Source: Chloroflexota bacterium | GTDB lineage: Bacteria > Chloroflexota > Anaerolineae > Anaerolineales > Anaerolineaceae | Assembly: GCA_023406965.1 (NCBI GenBank) | Contig: JAEXTI010000387.1 | Span: forward strand, 1-8,074 | Direction of reading: 5' to 3' | DNA: 8,074 nucleotides | In this document: in pieces, positions 1-4,475 of the stretch | Position numbering within the stretch: the stretch's first letter is position 1 | Layout of the letters: each line of letters starts with the position of its first letter | Notes under the pieces: model-generated | What the model was told of the DNA's origin: nothing | Database searches by the model: none | What the model saw: only the letters and a program-made list of their open reading frames with translations | Position numbers and translations under genes: made by a program

Positions 1-256
1 CTCCAACTCAAACAGCAATGACGACGACGAGGACGGTGACTCCAACTCAAATAGCAATGATGATGATGGAGACGATGACTCCAACTCGAACGGCAATGAT
101 GACGGTGAGGATGACGACTCTAACTCAAACAGCAACGATGACGGCGAGGACGATGATGATGGGGAAGACGACTCCAATTCGAATAGCAACGATGATGAGG
201 ACGACGACTCGGACTCTGGCGGCGAAGATGACAACGGGAATGACGATGACGACTAA
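1..256 (+). CDS. C-terminal end of an acidic Ser-Asn/Asp-repeat protein (5' end outside window)
   Basis: The reading frame beginning at base 2 is open from the window edge to a TAA at 254-256, giving 84 residues of only Ser, Asn, Asp, Glu and Gly. It is built from blocks SNSNSN followed by an acidic run such as DDDEDGD, and ends in GNDDDD. Other frames across the same bases give Met/Thr/Arg-rich nonsense. The true frame is supported because differences between repeat copies are mostly synonymous third-base changes. Such extremely acidic, hydrophilic tails are usual in secreted or surface proteins, where they may act as disordered linkers or bind cations. No hydrophobic anchor or sorting signal follows the repeats, so the protein simply ends in acid residues. 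The N-terminal domain that would define its function lies outside the window. A membrane protein gene follows 92 bp downstream on the same strand, and no obvious promoter separates them, so they may be co-transcribed. Confidence 0.8.
   Translation, partial: SNSNSNDDDEDGDSNSNSNDDDGDDDSNSNGNDDGEDDDSNSNSNDDGEDDDDGEDDSNSNSNDDEDDDSDSGGEDDNGNDDDD
2..208 (+). repeat. In-frame tandem repeats, 39-bp core unit
   Basis: Five copies begin at 2, 41, 80, 119 and 173, each starting with a TCN serine codon. The first three are exactly 39 bp (13 residues, SNSNSN plus seven mostly acidic residues). The fourth is extended to 54 bp by an extra acidic stretch, and the fifth is 36 bp. A degenerate sixth copy (SDSGGEDDNGN) follows at 209. 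The serines keep the codon pattern TCN, TCN, AGC, while third bases drift (TCC/TCT, AAC/AAT, TCA/TCG). This suggests old duplications held by selection on the protein. Length polymorphism between strains would be expected. Confidence 0.85.
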
Positions 257-294
257 TCTCGAATTCTCCGCGTAGCGCACCAAAAATTTCGATC

Positions 295-340
295 AGGGCT
301 TGCAGGTTGGACTTATTCTTGCCTGCAAGCCCTTTGCAGG
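295..340 (+). promoter_or_regulatory. Leader with two mutually exclusive hairpins
   Basis: AGGGCTTGCAGG (295-306) pairs perfectly with CCTGCAAGCCCT (322-333), a 12-bp stem with a 15-nt loop. The central segment CCTGCAA (322-328) can instead pair with a second TTGCAGG at 334-340, a 7-bp stem with a 5-nt loop. That alternative would bury the first bases of the AGGAG ribosome-binding site at 338-342. The two stems share 322-328 and cannot coexist. The upstream stem is longer and leaves the ribosome site free. Only three T residues follow it, so it is a poor intrinsic terminator for the upstream gene. The pairing is seen directly; any switching role is inferred. Confidence 0.5.
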
Positions 341-342
341 AG
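338..342 (+). promoter_or_regulatory. Ribosome-binding site fixing the start at 349
   Basis: AGGAG lies 6 nt before ATG 349. An in-frame TTG at 307 would extend the protein by 14 residues, but it sits in the loop of the leader hairpin and has no correctly spaced Shine-Dalgarno site. ATG 349 is therefore preferred. Confidence 0.8.
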
Positions 343-348
343 AAACCC

Positions 349-1917
349 ATGCAGAACAAAATCCGCCCGATTTTCCAAGACCAATGGCTGAGCAAAATCC
401 GAACGATGCAAGTGGGGAAATTAGATCTTCAGACCACCTGGGTCAATCAGCGAGCATCGATCCTTGTGGCGATTGTATTCCTTGTTTTCTTAGGCTTCGT
501 CCAATTCGCAACCCCGGATATGCCTGATAATGATGGGTATTATCACATCAAGCTGGCCTATTTGATGCGTACCGAGGGCCTGACGCCCGAGTTCTCCTGG
601 CTTCCGTTATCCATTCTGAATGCTCGCGAGTATTACGACCACCATTTTCTCTTTCATGTTGCCCTGATCCCTTTCACCTATGGCGATTTGCGGGTTGGAG
701 CAAAATTGGCAGCGGTACTCTTTGCCGGCCTGGCGCTGCTAAGTGTCTGGCGGGTGCTTAAGAATCAGCGCATACCGTATGCCTTTTATTGGGCTCTCGC
801 TTTGATGGCTATTTCGGAAGCTTTCATCTACCGGATGAGTATCACCCGGGCGCAGTCGTTGTCCCTGGTCGTTTTGATGCTGGCCCTGGATTGGCTGTTG
901 CGAAATAAGATTAAACGCCTGGCGGGGCTGGCTTTTGTCTATGTGTGGTTGTATAACGCTTTCCCGCTGCTGCTGATTGTTGCCGGGGTGTTCGTCGCGG
1001 CGAAGTGGATTCTGGAACGAAAGTTGGATCTTCGACCCGTTGTGAGCGTCGGGTTAGGGACATTTCTGGGATTAATCATCAACCCCTACTTTCCTTATAA
1101 TATCATCTTTGCTGTCCAGCACATCCTCCCCAAGCTGTTTGAGCCGACGTCTGTGAGCGTGGGAAGCGAATGGTACCCCTACACCACTGCCCAGTTGCTG
1201 GAAAATTCCTTACTGGCACTGGTAGCTTTTGTCAGCGGGGCTCTGTCATTGGGTTTGCAGGAAAAACGCACCGATCTACGTACACTGGTGAGCTTTCTGT
1301 TGGCAGGGGTTTTCGGCTTGATGATGTTCCAGTCTCGCCGGTTCATCGAATATTTTCCACCATTTGCGTTGGTCTTTGCTGCTTTTGCTTGGGCTCCGAT
1401 CATGAGTCAAGCCAAAGTCCGTTGGCGCAGCTTATCCATTCAGCCGGCAAGTTTGGCGATGGTCTTGATCCTACTTCCCGGTGTTTGGTTTACATTCCAG
1501 GCTTCTCGAGCGAGCTTGCAGGCATCCAAGCCATACCAGACGTATGCCGATGCTTCGACCTGGTTGGCTCAGAACACGCCTGAGGGCGTGCGCGTGTTCC
1601 AGACCGATTGGGATGATTTCCCTCGCCTTTTCTTTTATAACACTCAGAACAGCTACCTGATTGGATTGGACCCCACCTATATGCAGTTGTATGACGCTGA
1701 ACTCTATACGCTTTGGGAAGAGATCACGCAAGGGGACGTGGAGCAGCCATCCGCGCAAATTTTTGGGGATTTTGGCGCGGAGTATGTGATCACCGACTTG
1801 AGGCATCGTGATTTTATCCGGCAGGCTGACAACGACCCTGCCCTCGTAGAGCGATATCGGGATGAATATGCGGTGGTGTATCAGGTTTTGGTCGACAGGA
1901 AAAGCGGGGCTGACTGA
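349..1917 (+). CDS. Multi-pass membrane protein, GT-C-like glycosyltransferase candidate
   Basis: This is a 522-residue protein starting at ATG 349. A short basic N-terminus precedes a first membrane helix at about 37-54. An outer loop with an acidic motif DNDGYYHIK (60-68) and a second acidic/His cluster YYDHH (95-99) follow. About nine more hydrophobic segments run to about residue 383, and a soluble C-terminal domain covers about 395-522. The order 'TM1, then an acidic loop motif, many helices, then a C-terminal periplasmic domain' is the layout of GT-C enzymes (PMT, ArnT, STT3/AglB), which move sugars from lipid-linked donors outside the membrane. DNDGYYH resembles the DPWYHYR-type loop of AglB/STT3. 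The C-terminal domain has TDWDDFPRLFFYN (419-431) and LDPTYMQLYD (440-449), which look conserved but to which I cannot assign a role. Donor and acceptor are unknown. It could also be a non-catalytic relative. Expression is probably by read-through from the acidic-repeat gene. Confidence 0.65.
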   Translation: MQNKIRPIFQDQWLSKIRTMQVGKLDLQTTWVNQRASILVAIVFLVFLGFVQFATPDMPDNDGYYHIKLAYLMRTEGLTPEFSWLPLSILNAREYYDHHFLFHVALIPFTYGDLRVGAKLAAVLFAGLALLSVWRVLKNQRIPYAFYWALALMAISEAFIYRMSITRAQSLSLVVLMLALDWLLRNKIKRLAGLAFVYVWLYNAFPLLLIVAGVFVAAKWILERKLDLRPVVSVGLGTFLGLIINPYFPYNIIFAVQHILPKLFEPTSVSVGSEWYPYTTAQLLENSLLALVAFVSGALSLGLQEKRTDLRTLVSFLLAGVFGLMMFQSRRFIEYFPPFALVFAAFAWAPIMSQAKVRWRSLSIQPASLAMVLILLPGVWFTFQASRASLQASKPYQTYADASTWLAQNTPEGVRVFQTDWDDFPRLFFYNTQNSYLIGLDPTYMQLYDAELYTLWEEITQGDVEQPSAQIFGDFGAEYVITDLRHRDFIRQADNDPALVERYRDEYAVVYQVLVDRKSGAD

Positions 1918-1938
1918 GGTAAATCTCACTTGACTGGC

Positions 1939-1984
1939 AAAAATCAAGAGGCCCGTTGGTGATTGTGATCTCCAAGGGCCTCTT
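1939..1984 (-). terminator. Intrinsic terminator of the minus-strand mini-gene (possibly bidirectional)
   Basis: AAGAGGCCC (1946-1954) pairs with GGGCCTCTT (1976-1984). TTGG/CCAA (1956-1959/1972-1975) extends the stem beyond a one-base bulge at 1955. Read on the minus strand, the stem is followed after two bases by TTTTT (complement of 1939-1943), so it works best for minus transcripts, ending the mini-gene whose stop codon is 30 bp away. On the + strand the stem is followed by CATCGTTC with no U-tract, so it would be a weaker terminator for the membrane-protein gene ending at 1917. Confidence 0.75.
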
Positions 1985-2014
1985 CATCGTTCTGAAACTT
2001 CTTCTGGTAACAAG

Positions 2015-2095
2015 CTACTTTTCCTTCTTCTTATCTTTCTTTTTGTCCTTCTTGTCTTTCTTATCTTTGTCTTTCTTGTCTTTATCCTTGCCCAT
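2015..2095 (-). CDS. 26-residue Lys/Asp-rich micropeptide
   Basis: The minus-strand ATG (2095-2093) opens 26 codons ending at TAG (2017-2015). The peptide begins MGKDKDKKDKDKK and ends DKKKEK. It has 16 Lys, 7 Asp, 1 Glu, one Gly and the initiator Met, for a net charge of about +8, with no hydrophobic residue after Met. Coding is supported by a perfect AAGGAGG (complement of 2101-2107) five bases before the ATG, a promoter with a 17-bp spacer upstream, and a hairpin/U-tract terminator downstream. Lys codons mix AAG and AAA and Asp codons mix GAC and GAT, so it is not a simple DNA microsatellite. The peptide would be disordered and could bind nucleic acid, polyphosphate, acidic protein or membranes; nothing in the sequence decides. 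The strongly acidic protein end at 1-256 is an opposite-charge neighbour, but a link is speculative. I recognise no named family. Low-complexity DNA that is only fortuitously open remains possible. Confidence 0.7.
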   Translation of the reverse strand: MGKDKDKKDKDKKDKKDKKKDKKKEK

Positions 2096-2100
2096 GGAGT

Positions 2101-2107
2101 CCTCCTT
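2101..2107 (-). promoter_or_regulatory. Perfect Shine-Dalgarno site of the micropeptide ORF
   Basis: On the minus strand AAGGAGG lies five bases before ATG 2095. It is as strong as any ribosome-binding site in the window and is the main reason for calling this very short ORF. Confidence 0.75.
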
Positions 2108-2136
2108 CTGGTCAAATTCGAATGAATCGTAGATAA

Positions 2137-2165
2137 ATCATAACATTATTTAGTGCAATACTCAA
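2137..2165 (-). promoter_or_regulatory. Sigma70-like promoter of the micropeptide gene
   Basis: On the minus strand TTGAGT (complement of 2160-2165) is followed by a 17-bp spacer and TATGAT (complement of 2137-2142). Both hexamers are close to TTGACA and TATAAT. Transcription would begin near 2130, giving a leader of about 35 nt that includes the AAGGAGG. The promoter starts about 30 bp after the stop codon of the dehydrogenase, so read-through from that gene could add to expression. Confidence 0.7.
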
Positions 2166-2193
2166 GTAAAACCGCCAGGCGAGTCCTGTGATG

Positions 2194-3063
2194 TCAGGCA
2201 ACCACGTGGATATTCGTTTGCCCTTCGCTCCAGCGCCACAAACGGGTTGCGGCGACTTCATCGTACGATGCCGGAGAGGATGGAACGGATTTGTACTTAA
2301 CGAAGTATTTGCCAGTGACTCCTTCGACTTTTGGAGAAGTGGCCAGGAAAATGCTGGTTTGTGCGCCTTGCTCCGGTGTGATGAAGCCGAAGTGGAACAG
2401 GCGCACGATCAGCCCCATCATCCCTCCACCCTCCCTGGCGAAGTCAGTGGCGACCACACCTGGATGGAGCGCGTTGGCTGTGACCCCAGAGCCAGACAGG
2501 CGGCGAGCTAGTTCGTATGTGAAGAGGATGATCGCCAGTTTGGAGCGCTCGTAGGCGTGCAGGCTAGTGTAGCCGGAGCGGAATTGCATGTCCTCAAAAT
2601 CCATCTTTGCCCGTGCATGGGAGCGCGAGGAGACATTTACGATCCGGGCGGGGACGCTGGTTTTGAGCGTATCGAGCAGGAGATTGGTAAGCAAGAAATA
2701 CCCAAGGTAATTCAGGGCCAGGGTCATTTCGATGCCGTCAACGCTTTCTTTCCGTTCGGCAAACATGGCCCCGGCATTGTTCACCAGCACATCCAGGTGT
2801 TGGTAACGCGTCAGAAAACGCTTAACCAGGTCGCGGATCTCTTGCTGCGAGGAAAGATCTGCCTGGAAAAATTCAACGGCAGAATTTCCTGTCTGTTCCT
2901 GGATTAGCCTGGTTGTGGCGAGGCCTTTGTCGACGTTGTTGTCGACGATGACAACCGAAGCGCCTTGTTGGGCAAGAGCATGCGCAGTGACAGCCCCGAT
3001 GCCCGAGGCGGCACCCGTGACTATGCAAATCTTTCCGTTCATCCGGTGGGTGTTTTCTGCCAT
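2194..3063 (-). CDS. Short-chain dehydrogenase/reductase (retinol dehydrogenase-like subgroup)
   Basis: This is a 289-residue cytosolic oxidoreductase of the SDR family, catalysing NAD(P)-linked carbonyl/alcohol interconversion. The Rossmann motif TGAASGIG is at 16-23, an acidic residue ending the second strand (D41) favours NAD(H), NNAG is at 95-98, N118 is the structural Asn, Ser145/146 supplies the catalytic Ser, and Y171/K175 form YxxxK. The Ser-Tyr gap of about 25 residues and HPGVVATDF (200-208) match the RDH11/12-like branch rather than typical FabG-like enzymes. The true substrate cannot be told from this. ATG 3063 has GGAG eleven bases upstream, a long spacing. Met8 has no better site and would also leave an intact fold, so the start is slightly uncertain. 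The gene is divergent from the SRPBCC gene and 98 bp upstream of the micropeptide ORF. Confidence 0.92.
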   Translation of the reverse strand: MAENTHRMNGKICIVTGAASGIGAVTAHALAQQGASVVIVDNNVDKGLATTRLIQEQTGNSAVEFFQADLSSQQEIRDLVKRFLTRYQHLDVLVNNAGAMFAERKESVDGIEMTLALNYLGYFLLTNLLLDTLKTSVPARIVNVSSRSHARAKMDFEDMQFRSGYTSLHAYERSKLAIILFTYELARRLSGSGVTANALHPGVVATDFAREGGGMMGLIVRLFHFGFITPEQGAQTSIFLATSPKVEGVTGKYFVKYKSVPSSPASYDEVAATRLWRWSEGQTNIHVVA

Positions 3064-3089
3064 GAGTATCCGTTCTCCAATGAGGGGTT

Positions 3090-3118
3090 AGTATAACCAT
3101 TTTTCAATTGGTTGCCAA
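3090..3118 (-). promoter_or_regulatory. Sigma70-like promoter of the dehydrogenase gene
   Basis: On the minus strand TTGGCA (complement of 3113-3118), a 17-bp spacer and TATACT (complement of 3090-3095) each match consensus at five of six bases. The start site would be near 3083, leaving a leader of about 20 nt. A small palindrome TTGG-ttg-CCAA (3108-3118) overlaps the -35 hexamer and could be a regulator site, though four-base arms occur often by chance. Confidence 0.65.
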
Positions 3119-3178
3119 ATGTGGGATAGAACGATGAAGCTAGAGGCTGGAGAGGCAAACAATCAGCATGGCATGCAT

Positions 3179-3208
3179 TTGACAAAAAGTATAGTGCTGT
3201 ACTAAACT
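3179..3208 (+). promoter_or_regulatory. Promoter of the SRPBCC-GlsB-type operon
   Basis: A perfect TTGACA (3179-3184) is followed, with an 18-bp spacer, by TAAACT (3203-3208; four of six matches to TATAAT). Transcription would start close to the AGGAGG (3215-3220), giving a very short leader. The -35 is convincing; the exact -10 is less sure. Confidence 0.55.
3188..3203. promoter_or_regulatory. Candidate operator: imperfect 16-bp palindrome in the promoter spacer
   Basis: AGTATAGT (3188-3195) and GCTGTACT (3196-3203) are inverted halves matching at six of eight positions. The site fills the gap between the -35 and -10 of the SRPBCC promoter, where a dimeric repressor would block RNA polymerase. 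No regulator gene lies in the window. Confidence 0.35.
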
Positions 3209-3228
3209 AATAAGAGGAGGTAATCAAC

Positions 3229-3669
3229 ATGCCTAAATTTGAACGAAAGATGGAAATCGATGCGCCAGTTGAAAAGGTGTGGCAGGTGATGACTGACCCC
3301 ACCCACTGGCCAGAATGGTTCCCCGGTTTTGACAGTGTTGCCAACGTCACTGAAGTTGCCGAAGGGGCGACCTTCGAGTGGGTGGACGACGGCAAGACTG
3401 GTCGGGCAGCCATTGTCAAAGTCGTGCCATTGAAGCGTTTGGAAATCCTCACGCAGATGGACAACGACAAAGACTCGCACGTGTTCACCCTCAAGCCGAG
3501 TGGTGGCTTCCTGGGTCTTAAGGCCGATGAGTGCGAGGTGGAATACACGCTCGACACCCTGATGGGCGGCGGTATTTTGGGCAATTTTGTGGCGGGCGGC
3601 AACCCCAAGGACGCGATGCGCGTGAAGAAGGCCATGCACCTGCTGCGGAAAGTTTGCGAAAGCGTCTAA
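3229..3669 (+). CDS. SRPBCC (START/polyketide-cyclase-like) ligand-binding protein
   Basis: This 146-residue soluble protein is of usual length for the SRPBCC superfamily, a helix-grip fold with a deep hydrophobic cavity. The N-terminal strand FERKMEIDAPVEKVWQVMTD (4-23), followed by PTHWPEWFPGFDSV, is the family hallmark (IxAPxExVWxxxxDxxxxPxW). The C-terminal part carries the long helix (about 125-145) that caps the cavity. A Gly-rich stretch GGGILGNFVAGG comes just before that helix. Family members bind lipids, polyketides or aromatic ligands or act as cyclases, and no catalytic residue can be named here. AGGAGG sits 8 nt before ATG 3229. It is first in a two-gene operon with the GlsB-type gene 24 bp downstream, and is divergent from the dehydrogenase, which might share a substrate or regulator. 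Confidence 0.88.
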   Translation: MPKFERKMEIDAPVEKVWQVMTDPTHWPEWFPGFDSVANVTEVAEGATFEWVDDGKTGRAAIVKVVPLKRLEILTQMDNDKDSHVFTLKPSGGFLGLKADECEVEYTLDTLMGGGILGNFVAGGNPKDAMRVKKAMHLLRKVCESV

Positions 3670-3693
3670 ACTCGGAGTTTCTAGGAGGATAAC

Positions 3694-3945
3694 ATGGGAA
3701 TAATTTCAATTATCGTGGTGGGTTTGGTTGCCGGCCTGGTGGCATCCTGGCTGATGAAAGCCAAAACCGGTATGTTGGTGGACTTGATCCTGGGCATCGT
3801 CGGCAGCGTTGTCGGCGGCTGGGTGGCCAGCCTGATCACTGGGCTCGATTTGGTCACCGGGGTCAACCTGACCAGCATCATCGTGTCGATTATCGGCGCG
3901 GTGATTGTGATAGCCGTCTATCGCCTGATCAAGCGCGGTCGCTAA
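3694..3945 (+). CDS. GlsB/YeaQ/YmgE-type (transglycosylase-associated family) small membrane protein
   Basis: This 83-residue, very hydrophobic protein has three predicted membrane helices (about 3-20, 29-50 and 60-77), Gly-rich motifs such as GLVAGLVASWL (10-20) and LGIVGSVVGGWVASL (33-47), and a basic end KRGR. Length, helix number and the 'G-x-x-x-G' spacing fit the transglycosylase-associated protein family, often induced by stress, whose biochemical role is not established. AGGAGG (3683-3688) lies five bases before the ATG. It is co-transcribed with the SRPBCC gene, and a strong terminator follows. Confidence 0.88.
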   Translation: MGIISIIVVGLVAGLVASWLMKAKTGMLVDLILGIVGSVVGGWVASLITGLDLVTGVNLTSIIVSIIGAVIVIAVYRLIKRGR

Positions 3946-3946
3946 G

Positions 3947-3965
3947 AATCGAGAGAAGCTCGATT
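3947..3965 (+). other. Short hairpin preceding the terminator
   Basis: AATCGAG (3947-3953) pairs with CTCGATT (3959-3965) around a five-base loop, directly after the stop codon at 3943-3945. It lacks a U-tract but stacks immediately upstream of the terminator hairpin. It may protect the 3' end of the transcript. Confidence 0.5.
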
Positions 3966-3966
3966 T

Positions 3967-4002
3967 ACAGCCCCGCCTGATTGTAGGCGGGGTTGTTTTT
4001 TT
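3967..4002 (+). terminator. Strong intrinsic terminator after the GlsB-type gene
   Basis: CCCCGCCT (3971-3978) pairs with AGGCGGGG (3985-3992) around GATTGT. The stem extends outward through a G-U pair and ACA/TGT. A T-rich run TTGTTTTTTT (3993-4002) follows. Confidence 0.92.
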
Positions 4003-4025
4003 AAGAAAACTAATGAGGGGAGAAT

Positions 4026-4466
4026 ATGGAACGACAGCAACTCAATCGAATTTTAAAGGCTCATCTGAAGTACCTGAACGGAGAAGAAGGGGGTGTTCGC
4101 GCCAGCTTGAGTGGTGAGCGGCTGCAAAATGCAAAGCTGGCAGGCGTTAACCTCAAGGGTGCGCTCATCCGGCGGGCAAATCTTGAATGGGCCGACTTTT
4201 CGGGGGCGGATCTCTCGGGCGCAGATTTGCGTTACGCGAACCTGCTCGCGGTCAATTTTACAGACGCCAATTTGCGCGGGGCGGACTTGCGAAATGCGTG
4301 CCTGTGTGGGGCGATGATGGATGGGGCTGATTTAACCGGCGCTAACCTCAAGGGCGCGGATTTGTGTTTGTACCATATCGATGAAATTTTTATCGACGGC
4401 GCGATCATGCCGGATGGGAAGTTATATGATCATCAGATTCATCGGCTGGCTACATTCGTAGAATGA
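4026..4466 (+). CDS. Pentapeptide-repeat protein
   Basis: This is a 146-residue protein. Residues 1-25 are a helical head. About 31-113 are continuous A(D/N)LxG-type quintets (for example FSGADLSGADLRYANL at 58-73 and GADLTGANLKGADL at 100-113), about sixteen repeats or four turns of a right-handed square beta helix. The last 30 residues (DEIFIDGAIMPDGKLYDHQI) cap the fold. Such proteins include DNA mimics that protect gyrase (Qnr/MfpA) and many of unknown role. At four coils this one is short for a gyrase-binding DNA mimic, and that function should not be assumed. GAGGGGAG precedes the ATG. The gene starts only 23 bp after the terminator, and I see no promoter there. It is convergent with the permease gene, the stop codons being 9 bp apart. 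Confidence 0.92.
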   Translation: MERQQLNRILKAHLKYLNGEEGGVRASLSGERLQNAKLAGVNLKGALIRRANLEWADFSGADLSGADLRYANLLAVNFTDANLRGADLRNACLCGAMMDGADLTGANLKGADLCLYHIDEIFIDGAIMPDGKLYDHQIHRLATFVE

Positions 4467-4475
4467 ACAGGCCGT

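Noticed and set aside
2..208. N-glycosylation sequons in the SNSNSN blocks
   Set aside because: In S-N-S-N the residue two after each Asn is Asn or an acidic residue, never Ser/Thr, so no N-x-S/T site exists.
2..253. Thrombospondin type 3, dockerin or EF-hand calcium repeats
   Set aside because: The repeats are acidic but lack the fixed DxDxDG-type spacing and the hydrophobic or Cys positions of those families.
18..275. 85-codon Met/Thr-rich ORF on the + strand
   Set aside because: It is an out-of-frame reading of the Ser-Asn/Asp repeat. The frame ending at 256 carries the conserved repeat with silent changes.
307..348. N-terminal extension of the membrane protein from TTG 307
   Set aside because: The TTG lies in a hairpin loop without a spaced ribosome site, while ATG 349 has AGGAG at 6 nt.
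1471..1947. 158-codon minus-strand ORF opposite the membrane-protein gene
   Set aside because: It is antisense to the well-supported GT-C-like gene. Its start sits in the terminator stem and no ribosome site is seen.
2015..2107. Reading the pyrimidine-rich + strand tract as a plain microsatellite or triplex-forming tract
   Set aside because: It is interrupted by G and A in a codon-periodic way and is flanked by promoter, Shine-Dalgarno site and terminator on the minus strand. A gene explains more of it, though the low-complexity reading is not excluded.
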